Shown here piece by piece: positions 35,036 through 46,500 of a DNA stretch of 64,000 nucleotides. This DNA comes from Mesaphorura yosii. Its lineage: Eukaryota; Arthropoda; Collembola; Poduromorpha; Tullbergiidae. Below the pieces are notes generated by a model. The model saw only the letters and a list, made by a program, of their open reading frames with translations, ran no database searches and was not told the origin of the DNA. The stretch lies in the NCBI GenBank assembly GCA_009869945.1, contig WIXG01000109.1:1-64000 (forward strand), written 5' to 3'. A program made the position numbers and the translations under genes. How positions within the stretch are numbered: position 1 is the stretch's first letter; every line of letters begins with the position of its first letter.

Positions 35036-38000
35036 ATGGTGGCGCTCATCACCGTCGCTGCCGTACGCTCACGCGGTGTTGCGCTGCACCTGTGGACCTT
35101 TTGCCTGCTTTTACCACTGATCAACGCCCAAAGCGGGTAAGTAAATCACTCCTCTTATCAGTCAACGCTGAAATTGTTGGAACAGGACGCATAAGTGAAT
35201 GCGCATGGTCCAGATTTGTGTACGCCAGTCAAATACAAGCTTATAAGCGGCCGAATCAGAAGACACGACTTGGGTGTGACGGTAAACATGTATTTTCGCA
35301 ACAGCACTTTTGCATTGCAAATTGCATAAGAGATATGCAAGGCTGAAGGGTTGGAGCGTAGGTGTTCTAATGACCCACCTGCGCCCGTGCAATAGGAGAG
35401 CGACGGCGATTACGATTATGAATTTTGAAAGTGAAATGAAGTCAGCATGGCCATAACATGACACGATGGATGCGTGGTCAATGGGTCTCGAGTCGCAAGT
35501 CCCAGAACACTTCCTAGCTATGCCACATTTATTAATGACCACCATCTTTATTTGGTCATGGACGGCTCATTGCATTATCTCTGATTACGATTACGAGGTT
35601 GATTACACTCACCCGAGCAAACTGCAAGCTATGCGAAGCCATGTAATTTGAATTTAATATCAAAACCACGTATTAAGCCATAACTAGATCACTGAGATCT
35701 CATTTTCATTCGAAGCCTAGCCTGAAATCGAACTCGGCCAGATGCAGGAGGTGTAATCAAATTAAGATAAAAGTGTCGGAGCAGTCGGCAATTATCTGAA
35801 ATCAAGAAATCATGTTTCAAGCACGCTTTGTAATGCAAATACAAGAAGCAAGAAGATGTCGTGATTCAATAAGCGAATACTCACTAATCGTAATCATAGT
35901 CGTGACAAGATTTGATGTTACACTTGGCTTTTACCAGGCGATCTTGCAATTTCTCTCATTCACCAGTCAGCACGATATGATAGATTTATGAACCCATTGA
36001 TACCGACTAATGACAACGGCAAGGAGTTTGCGATATGTGGTTAATTCATGTGTCCTGTTCCTATTGCAGAATTTATACCGTCGTCGCGCCACGAACGATA
36101 CGCCCAAATTCACCGTACAACGTAGGAGTAAGCATAGACTCAAACTCACCAGTCAAAGTCAACGTTTACCTGACCGCGACGCTGAGCACGCGCGGACTGT
36201 CCACAAATGAGGAAAGAATTGTCGAGCCGGGCACCAGTCTGACAATCACGTTGACTGTAAGTTAATTTTGATAGGGCGAGTTGGGCGAATGAGCCAGCAT
36301 GTCAATGAGTCAAGGTTTTATCTAACGAATTCATGCGTAATGCGTAGGTGGGCGACTTAATCGACGGCGGCACGTACAACCTCACCGTACGAGGAACGGG
36401 AGGCTTGAACTTTGTCAATTCAACTGAGCTTGTGTACAACCCGAAATCAGCGTCCGTCATCATTCAAACTGACAAACCAATTTACAAACCTGGCGAAATC
36501 GTCAAGTTTCGAGTGCTGCTGCTGGATCGACTCCTCCGGCCGAACGGTCCTGGACCAATCACAATTTTCTTCAAAGACGGGCAGGGCAATGTCATCAACC
36601 AATGGCAGAACGCCATTGTGCAGAATGGAATCTTCTCATCCGAGCTCCCTCTGAGCGCGGAACCCAACTTGGGAGACTGGTCGATCAATGTAGGATTCAA
36701 GAACCAAAACGAAGTGCACTTATTCACGGTGGCACAGTACATCCTCCCAAAATTCAACGTGGAGTTGGAATTGCCAGCATTTGCGACTTTCAGTGACTCC
36801 AAAATTGTGGCACGCGTTCGTGCAAATTACGTGTACGGACAGCCCGTACGTGGCGAAGCTGTTGTCTCAGCGTACCCTTCAATTCTTTCGACGTACATCC
36901 AGCCAGTGTTCACAGGCATCAGTCGGAAAACAGTCCCGATTGACGGCGTGGCCGACGTTGAGTTTGATTTGACCAAAGAATTAGGGCTCACAGACGACTA
37001 TCAACGACCTGTCACCGTCGAGGTCATGATCACAGAAACGTTGACTGGTCGAATGCAGAATGCAAGCAAAGGAATCACGGTCCACAAATACCCGTACAAA
37101 ATGGAAATTATTCGCGGGCAGGAATCATTCAAGCCCGGACTCCCGTACTCGATCACGATCAAGATTGCGACTCAAGATGATGTCCCGATTTCTGATCCGA
37201 GCACCAAAGCCTTGGAAGTCAAACACGGATTCTCGTACAACCACGAAGAGTACCGCACGAGCACGTACAGTATCCCGTCAAATGGGCTCGTGACACTGAC
37301 GTTCAATTCTCCTCAGAATAATTCCATCGTGGCACTTGGAATTGAGGCAACTTACAAGGATCTTACCGAATGGTTCCCGACGGTGCAGCGAGCAATTTCG
37401 CCAAGCAACACCTACATCCAAGCCACCGCTCTGTCTTCGAATATTAAGGTAAGTTATGTCACAAAAACTCGTAGTTAAGATTTCTAACAGAAAGCTTTAA
37501 TCACGACGCGACACGGCTCCGCAGGTCAACGATGTCATCGACGTACGCGTTCGATCCACAACTCCATTCATGTCAATCAACTACGATCTGCTTGGCCGTG
37601 GTGATTTAATCTTGTCACAAAAGATGAACTTACGAAGCCCCGAATTGGAGACGACACTGCGTATTCAAATGTCACCGAGAACAGCACCAAAAGCCACCCT
37701 TATCGTATTCATTGTACACGAAAGTGAAGTGGTTGCAGACTCACTAGAATTTGAAGTCGGTGGGTTTGTGGAGAACTTCCTTAACATTAATGTGCAGACA
37801 GAAAGTGAGCCAGGGAAAGAAATCAATGTGCTCCTGTCAAGCAAACCGAATTCGGTGATTGGACTGAAGGGAATTGACCAGTCGGTGCTGCTGCTGAGGG
37901 AAGATAAGGATATCAACCTGAATTCGATCGAGACGGAGCTTAATTCATGGAACTACGACAAGGGAGATAATCGAGGCAGGTTTCGGCGGTCGCTGTTCAA

Positions 38001-41000
38001 CCCAATTGGAGCGACCACAGCGGCACAAGTCTTCGAGGTGGGTTCAGAAGCTCTGTCGCTGCCGCTCTGCTGAAGTGCGCATTTATTGTACATTTTTTCC
38101 ACCTGATTCGCAGGATTCTGGTGTGGTAATCATGACCAATGCACTTGTCCATCGTCAGCCGCCGGCCGGTAAACCAATGTTTAGTTTTTGCCTTGTACAT
38201 TGAACGCTACTTACGGTTGTGGTGGGTGAAGGTTTGGTTTGTAGGGTTGGAAGTGGGAAGATTTTCTGGGTTGCAAGACCGAATAGATAAATACGGGCAT
38301 CCAATGACGCCCATGCAATTTTGGGTGATGGTGTTGTAAATACGACGTTTGACTCTGACAAATTTAGTCCGACTCGATTTATTTAAAAATGAGTGTGGAA
38401 GTTGATAAACCTACATTAAATTTTGTGTAGTATTCTACCGTGCCAATTTCTTGGACGATGAGTCAAGTAATCCCGTGGCAGACGCTGAGACCTCCAACCC
38501 ATTTTCTCAAGATGGTGGTGCTCCCAGAACGAGGAAATTTTTCCCGGAGACTTTTATTTGGGAACAAGTAACCGCTGGGTAAACAAAAACACAATTAATG
38601 CTTTTAAGTAACCAGAATTAATCAGACGATGCGCAGTAGAGCTAATTTAGACTACGACAAGGACAAAGTAATTTTTAGATTTGCATGATTTGCCACTTCT
38701 CGATCACTGATCACGTATCATTTTATCTGCGTTCGTTTTAAGGCGTCTTCGCAATCTGCCCTTTCTAACTCTTCTAACTGCTAAACAACAATATTTTCGT
38801 CTTCCACCTCTTTCTTTCACTTGGTCTTTCTGATCTCCTCCGGTCTTTAGGTGTCCCAGACTCTGAACAAGCACTTCCACGGCCAATTCGTCCATTATCA
38901 AAACTCATTTACGGTCAGTCGCCCGACACTTCGTCACTGAGGCCGGATATTGGACCTTCGATTCCGTACACAGGACCGACCAGACCGCCAAATGCTGGCC
39001 CATATGCTTTCTCACGTGTACCTCCTTCCAAATTAAAGTTCCCAGCGATCTTCTTTAGCTCTACGAAACACATTCCTGCTTCCACATGGCTCTTCGATAA
39101 TACCACCATTGGGTACTTTCTTGCATTTTCTTTTCTTTTCTGTATGGTCGGACTTTTTGCATTGGCAACATTATGTACGTTTCCGTGAATTCGTCGTTCT
39201 TGGCGTTCCTATTCTTCTGTTTGATTTAATTTATTTATGATATCATGCCGCTGAGTTGGAATATAGCGAGTGTAATTAGGAAAGGAGAAAAGCATAAGAT
39301 TGTATTGAAGACGAACCCGTTTTTATCTCCCAGTTTTTAAATTATCATTTCTACCAGGTATGACGGCAAGACTCTGCTGAAACGAACGGTACCCGACACA
39401 ATCACATCATGGATAATCTCTGGATTCGCCCTGGACTCCGTATACGGGCTTGGAGTCATGGAACGCCCGCACAAGCTGCGTGTATTCCGACCATTCTTCA
39501 TATCCTTGAATATTCCGTACTCTGTTGTGAAAGGAGAAGCCATTGGTGTTCAAGTGCTGGTCCACAATTACATGGACAGAGATATCACGGCAGATGTGAC
39601 TTTGGACAACTCAAACAACCAATTTAGATTCACAAACGATGAAAATGAAATTGAGACAAGTAAGTAAAAGTTTCTACCATGCCAGAAGTGTTTAGCAGGA
39701 TGACGGTTAAAGGTTCCTCCATTTTGAAGGACTGGAATTGTTCAAAACTGAACGCGTCTCGGTCAGCAAAAATTCTGTTGCTTCAATTATCTTCCTCATC
39801 ACTCCAACTAAACTTGGCCCCGTCGACCTCAACTTGAAGGCTTCGACTAGAAATGCCGGCGACGCAATCAGCAGGCCGCTTTTGGTGAAACCACCTGGAC
39901 AGAATCAGAAACTCAACAAAGCCGCATTAATCGACTTGCGGACCACGCGCTCCGCGTCTGTGAATCTGACAACGAAATTCCCACCGAGACGAGTGGAAGA
40001 TTCGGATTCGGTGAAGATTTCCATTGTTGGCGACATTCTGGGACCGGCTATCACTAATCTGGCAAGTTTGTTGGGTGAGTCGGTGACTGGCAGCAAAATG
40101 GCAAGCAATTTTAGATTGCTAATCCAATATTTATATCCACAGAACTGCCGACTGGTTGCGGTGAACAGAACCTGGTTCATTTTGTCCCTGATATCATTGT
40201 TTTGGAATACTTACAAGTAAGTGGGATAATTTTCATTTCATTCCGCGTCCTGCTGCGTTAATCTGCATGACTGCATGGTAGTTAAAGAGATCGGATCGTG
40301 CATCTGCTACACGCATGGTAATAATGACACTTGTCAATACTCTTCACTTGATTAACCTGCTTCGTACTTGTTTTCGTTACTGTACACTGTATACAGAAGT
40401 TAATGAGTTCACTCTCATTTTACATAGCACGCAGCACACAGCTGCAGTTCAGGTTCTAATTAAAATGCTGTAAACCCAAACACATAATGCGAAATGAACG
40501 GATATGCATTATTTATTATGCCATTAAGCCGGCCCGTGCTACATGCCGCTAAATCTTGTTATGTTAATTAGAACCGACTTACTAACTTCATTTTGTCTTT
40601 ATTTTTGTGTGGTTGTCCTTTGCGACCGCTCAGACGACCAGACAAATCAACGAAGGCGTTCGACAAAAGGCACTCAAGTACCTGGAAACTGGCTATCAGC
40701 GCGAGCTGTCCTTTAAACATGATGATGGATCGTTCTCGGCGTTCGGGAAGGCAGACAGCAGTGGATCTACGTTCTTAACTGCATTTGTGGCCCGTGCATT
40801 CAATGCAGCCAGGAAACACATTTTCATCGAAAAAGGTGTCGTTTGAAATTTCTTAAATGTGAGGTGTAATACAATAGCATGAAACCAGTCGTGTAAACTT
40901 TACATTCATTACAGATGTGATTGAAAAGGCGATGGAATGGCTAATCACGAAACAGAATCGTGATGGGAGTTTCATGGAGGCTGGGAAATTGTTTGACACT

Positions 41001-42624
41001 GGAATCCAGGGCGGTGTGTCAAGTGATATCAGCCTCACCGCGTACGTGTCGCTGGCGTTCGCAGAAGCCAGCAAGGACCCGAGTTTGTCAATCAGCGGTT
41101 CGGCGAGCTTCTCGTCAGCTATGAACCTGGCTCTCGATTACCTTGGAAGGAATTTGGGCTCGTTGGATGACCCGTACACGCTGTCAGTCATTGCCTACGC
41201 CCTGCAAGTTACAAATCATCCATTGAAGGACCAAGCTTTCAATCTGCTCGAAAGACAGGCGAAAAGTCACGGTAAGAGAGTATCGAGCTTTTTCTCAATG
41301 CATATACCATTAGCTGACAAGTCACAAACACATTGAATTTGAATTCTCATTCCAGATGATCTCGGTCAAAAGTATTGGGAAAGACCAAAGACAGGTATTG
41401 ACGAAAAGAATCCATGGACCACGGACTACACCAAGCCAATCAATGTTGAGACGACTGCGTATGCGCTCTTGACATATGTGAGCAAGAATTTAGTCGGTAC
41501 GTGTATTGAGAACTGGCAAAACTTCGGGTGAGAGTTAGAAACTAATCCTAGCAATTTTCTGCACAGGAGACGCGTTGCCCGTACTTCGTTGGCTGCTGGC
41601 GCAAAGAAACGAGAAGGGTGGCTTCATCTCCACCCAAGACACTGTGGTTGGCCTCACGGCGTTGTCGAAATTCGCCGGAACAATGCAGTCCGGCCGAACA
41701 GATATGCAGTTGGAAATCACTCATGACGGTGGGAAGACTGTTAGTACGCAGAATTTCCAGCTGAATTCCAACAATGCGATCGTCATGCAAGAAATCATGG
41801 TTCGCACTGCGCAATTTCAATTGAAACTTCGCTTGAGACATGAGAATTGCCTCTGATCCATGCTTTTTTGTACTACAGCTTCCGTCGACAACAACCTGGG
41901 TTAACATCAACGCTGTGGGTACTGGTGTCGGGCTCGTGCAACTTTCTTGGAGCTACAACCTCAACGTGACTGGTTCATGGCCTCTGTTCAGTGTTGACCC
42001 GCAGATCGAAACGCGGACATCGGACAAGTATCAGTACACAGTCTCTGTGTGTACTCGGACCATTGGTGAGGAGTCAAATATGGCAGTTATGGAACTGAAT
42101 GTCCCCAGCGGGTACATTCTAAACACGGACGGACTACTCAACTTGTTACACAACCCAAAGGTAAGACGATCACATTTCAGAGCTTCCTAAATGAGACGCG
42201 TACCACACGTTATGATATTTTGTCTCGTTATCTCCAGATTAAGAAGTACGAGCTTGACGATTCTGGTTCCAAAGTGAATGTGTACTTTGAGTCACTAAAT
42301 CGTACTGAAGTTTGTCCCACCGTGCAAGCATACCGCGTGTTCCCCGTGGCCAAGCAAATACCGACGTACGTCTCAGTTTACGACTACTACGACAATTCAA
42401 GACGAGCGCGACAATTTTACTCACCGCCTACGGCAAAGTTATGTGATATCTGCGAAGCCGCCCAGTGCACGGACGAGTGTCGCGTTGCCAGGCAGCAAGA
42501 TGACGACAGTCGAAGCAGAAGACCGGGCAGTTTATCGGGTGCCAATAGTTTAGGCCTCCTTCATGTTAATTTTGTGATGATCGTCAGTTTCTTTACGTTA
42601 CTTACGACTAAATTGCTGAACTAA
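35036..42624 (+). CDS. thioester-containing protein (TEP/CD109-like)
   Basis: Fifteen constitutive-path exons: join(35036..35136, 36070..36256, 36348..37448, 37525..38037, 38114..38168, bait exon, 39358..39659, 39730..40074, 40143..40216, 40634..40835, 40915..41271, 41356..41496, 41567..41799, 41879..42160, 42238..42624). With bait exon 38431..38578 it has 1,475 residues; with 38851..39112, 1,513. Features in order: signal peptide ending in LLLPLINA; macroglobulin domains (YTVVAPRTIRPNSPYNV, SVIIQTDKPIYKPGEIVKF); RFRR at about 615; bait region from 653; alpha-2-macroglobulin signature RPFFISLNIPYSVVKGE; intact thioester TGCGEQN at about 921-927; alpha-helical TED; receptor-binding-like domain; Cys-rich CDICEAAQCTDEC; and a hydrophobic GPI-type tail. 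Such proteins opsonise microbes or trap proteases; the tail suggests a CD109-like membrane-anchored form. The first intron is 933 bp. Confidence 0.95.
35137..36069. other. first intron of the thioester-protein gene
   Basis: It joins the signal-peptide exon to the first macroglobulin exon in phase 2. Short frames on both strands (for example 35466-35651 plus, 35162-35545 minus) show no family signature. Confidence 0.7.
38431..38578 (+). other. alternative bait exon a of the thioester protein
   Basis: 148 bp, entered in phase 1 and left in phase 2. It encodes VFYRANFLDDESS, an acidic stretch, then RKFFPETFIWEQVTAG. The last segment matches the conserved FPETWLW-type motif that closes the bait region in TEP and alpha-2-macroglobulin proteins. 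Confidence 0.88.
38851..39112 (+). other. alternative bait exon b of the thioester protein
   Basis: 262 bp with the same phase 1 entry and phase 2 exit as exon a. It encodes a Pro/Ser-rich bait (RPIRPLSKLIYGQSPDTSSL, IPYTGPTRPPNAGPYAF) ending in KHIPASTWLFDNTTIG, which occupies the place of the FPETFIWEQVTAG segment of exon a. Strong TTTAG acceptor and GTACTT donor. Confidence 0.85.
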
Positions 42625-42891
42625 CCTTTCCTAGTGTTAAATAGGGAGATTCTCATTCTTATTCTCAGTCACGCCGATTTGCTAATGTTAATCTCAAATT
42701 TCCTTTGCCCATTTCTTCCTTTTATACGAAGGCACGAGTTTTTAATTTATGAATCAGTTTCTTGTTTCTTTTCTTGGAGATCTGAAGAGGAGTCTGAGCG
42801 AGCAGATGTGAATGACCGACCGTTGTAGTACCATGATGAATTCTAACCAGAATGTTGATGTATATCGATAAAACGTACAAATTAATTAACC

Positions 42892-42897
42892 AATAAA
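42892..42897 (+). terminator. AATAAA poly(A) signal, thioester-protein gene
   Basis: About 270 bases after the thioester-protein stop codon. The opposing gene's signal is about 85 bases further on. Confidence 0.6.
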
Positions 42898-42980
42898 TCA
42901 TCAACCAATTTTACCACAATCACATGAAATGCGGAAAAGTACAACAGCCTCTTGCTGAAGAATGATTAGAATATCATCTC

Positions 42981-42986
42981 TTTATT
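42981..42986 (-). terminator. AATAAA poly(A) signal, BAH-protein gene
   Basis: Plus-strand TTTATT, about 590 bases past the BAH gene's stop codon on the minus strand. The interval 42987-43574 is then its 3' UTR. Confidence 0.55.
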
Positions 42987-43574
42987 TCAAGTATCTCTCT
43001 CTTTGATTGAATATCGCATTTCCTTCCAACATGCAGGTATGCTGCTGCTACTGCTGCCGTCGGATTTCCATCACAATTTACAACAGGAGTCCATAATAAT
43101 CTGTATATAATCAGGGACGCTAAAATTCCTAATGTACTCAGAGCGTACATGATTAAGTAAAGGTTTGGGGTTTTGCAACTACAAAAACATAACAAATGAC
43201 GACGACAAGTTTAGATGATAACAACATGCAATGAAATAATAAATACTACCAAAGTATATAAGCTTCTCAATTTTTAAAAAAGGGTCACAGCTAATCTAGA
43301 TATGCTTTTGCTATTATATGTTTAAAACTCCATTCCTCGCCTCGTCGTTCCGTTTCATGTCGCAGGGTAAAATAGAATTTCTTACGATAAATAGAATAAT
43401 ATCTCTGTGATTTCAAATATACTTTTCTGTTACATAATTTTCTTGAAAGATAAAATTTGTATTGTAATATGCCTTTACGTCTGCTTTGTGTAGATTCTCT
43501 AGTCCAAATTAAAGCTGTTTGATGTGCTGTACTGTACGTGGTTTATGGTCATGGTTTCGGTTGCTTGGAAAAAT

Positions 43575-46500
43575 TCACTTCAGATCCTTCATTTGAAGTT
43601 TAAAGGTGTATGGATCATAAAATCCCGCGACGTAATACGTGTGTTTTGGTGCCTTCTTTCTATTGTCAATGCTACTGACGCCTTTGCCACCAGTCTTCCA
43701 GTTTGGTTGAAGACGTGTGCCGTACTTGTGCTTGAATTCCCCGTACGGGAGAACGCTGCATTTCTTGGCTATTGTCTGGACATCGTTTTCATCAATGTGC
43801 GGAGACTCGAACAAGGCTCCCTGTAGTGAAAATTTGGACGGTCGTGAATTTTTTGAGCTGCGAAAAAACAAAGCAATTGAGCCCTGAGAAACACTTACCG
43901 GATACTTTACCACAATTCGCTTCTTCGTCTTAATCTCCTCTGGATGGTAGTACCAACGAACGTTCACAATCTTCTGACCTTTCTTTTCCCAGAATCTCTC
44001 AATTCGCCCTAGAGCATGAAGGTTACGAATAAATTGGGTGCTTTGATAAACCTCTGACAAATGACCTTTTAAATTGTCCGCATTTCATACCGATAAAAGG
44101 CCGATCATTTCCGTTTGAGATAAACAGAGCCGAGTCTCCAACGTTAATAATTTCGTCACCTCTCTGAATCCCATGGAAGAATTCTTTGTGTCTGTTTTTC
44201 TTTGTTTTGGGAATTTTGTATCCGAGACCAGTCCAAGTCCAATACTTCATCTTTGTGCGGTAAGTGTCATTGAAGTTCTTATCGTACTCATCCACCTCGT
44301 CATCATCGTCAGCCTCCTCCTCCTGCAATTTCGCTACTTTGGCACAGTACGGTTCACCACAATCTCTTTCCTCGTGGTCCCCGGTGCAGCCACCTTGACT
44401 TCCATTTGCAGACGAATTTCGTCGCTTGCGATGTTTCTTTTCGAGAGTCAGAAGTGGATTCGGGTCGTATTCTTTGGAGAAAGCACAAATTACGGGCTAA
44501 TACTCTGAACATCTTAATACATTTATGAACTGCACGAACATGGAAGAAGTTATTTACCTGCTACTGGATGGTTCGGGGCCAGAAGTCGAATCTCGTCAAT
44601 TTTGATGACGCCCGTATCGCCATCGTCAAACTCGACAGGAACCAAATCGCTAATTGTATCATAATCAGTGGAAACCTTCCCAGGGTAAAGACCCGTGTAC
44701 TGTGGTGACCAGTAGGCACACCTACGGAGATAACCAGTTTAATTTAACTTCAGCATTTAGGGCAAGAAGGCTTTGCTCGCATAAGAACACAGATATTACT
44801 TACAGTCTGAGACCATGTGGAAGTTGTGACGACCTCCATGGCTTTGCTTCTCGTATACATTTCTATCAAATCAAAATCGTTAGCTGATAGTCCACTGCTT
44901 GTACTCAAAACGAAATTTCAAATCTAATTAACTTACAGATATAACTTCCTCCGCGGAGAAAATAATATGTGGTGGTGCTCCTCTTTCATTGTCCAATGTT
45001 ACCCCGTACACGTCAGGCGGTTGGAGTGCATTCAGTTTTCCGGTGTAGAAAAGTCCCTCAATTTCGGTAAGAATTCTCATTTCGTCGACCATGTCCTCCA
45101 CTCCCGAGATGACAACATTGTCATCCCAAATTGCTTCCTTCGACTTATCCGCACCAGCTGATTCTGCGTCGGGCTTCACTTTTCTGCTGAAAACGTTCAT
45201 GTCAATCGAAGTCTTTCGTCCTTTAACCTTTTCCGCAGCTTTCACCGCCGCGACATTGGACCGTGCTGATTTTCTTGTTGCGCGCCGAACTTCTTCTTCG
45301 GAGTCATCGTCGGAAGATGATCTCGGGATTGACTCGACTTTCAAGTACGGCTTGAAGTCAGAATCCTTACTGGATTTGCGTTTTGGTGGACTTGTTGATC
45401 GCCGGAATTTCCTTCTATCAAAACTGGATTCTTTCAGCAGTCGCATTCTCTTCACTGGCTCTGCTGAAGGAGATCGACTGTCCCGCTCGCTGCTGCTGCT
45501 CAATTTAGATGGTTTGAGAAGCAATTTCCTCCTTGGAGCCGGAGCACTCGGTGATTTTGGCCATTCAGAATCGTCTTCGCCGCCGGCGAGGGGTTCTTGC
45601 TTGATTGGAGCAGCGTCCATTTTCACAGCTGACACAATGTGAGTTGGATTCGTGATAGTTGTCCAAGCTGAAGACGAGGACTCATTGCTGCTGCAAGGAT
45701 CAATGGAGGATGGAGTCTGAGTCCGTGGAATGTGTGACCCCCACTGGGGTAAAAACGGCAATGTTCGAGCTACAACTTCATTTTTAAGATTAACATTTCC
45801 CACAGCTGGTGATATCTCAGTTGAACGATCATCAATTAAAGCAGTGTTTGTAGACTTCTTACTAGCTGCAGCCGCCGGAGTTGGAATTTTCTGTTTCTTG
45901 ATTGCAGTGAGTTTGTCGTCAGAAACGTTCTGATTCATGTCTTTCTTCAATTTGGGAGTTGTTGACTTGCTGTCTTCAGAATTTTTCTCCGTCTTTTCGC
46001 TCTTAAAGTGCTTCTTCGCAATTTCCGCCAGGGCAGACTTCCTGCTTGCCAAAATTTCCTTCCTTTTTTCACCGCTTGTTGCTGTTTTGAGATCATCTTT
46101 TCCAGAGCGCTTAATCTTGACAAGCTTTCTCCCTTCTTTAGCTGGCTTTATTAACGTGGAGAATTTCTTCTCTAAAAATCCTGGCTTTGTCGGGTGTTTC
46201 TTTATGCCTGCGGTTCCCGACCTTGTCGCGGAAAGCCCTGCGTTCTTTTTCAATTGAGTACTGTGAAGGATACCCTTTTCAGGCCTGTTCGCGAAGGGTT
46301 CGACGAGTTCAGGTTTCGTGTCTTCAAATCCATCGAAATCATAAATTGAGGCAGATGAATTTGAATTTGCATTCATAGAAGAATCGAGCTTCGCAAAAAG
46401 TGAAAACTTCTTGTCATCGAATCCTGAGTTTGGGGGCACGGTTCCAGTTTTGTTGGGCATGAACTTCTTTGTTTCATCCTGCTTCCTTTGCAAGGAACTA

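Noticed and set aside
42974-43195. Minus-strand frame with a hydrophobic segment (MYALSTLGILASLIIYRLLW)
   Set aside because: It lies inside the expected 3' UTR of the BAH-protein gene, and its last codons contain that gene's AATAAA signal.
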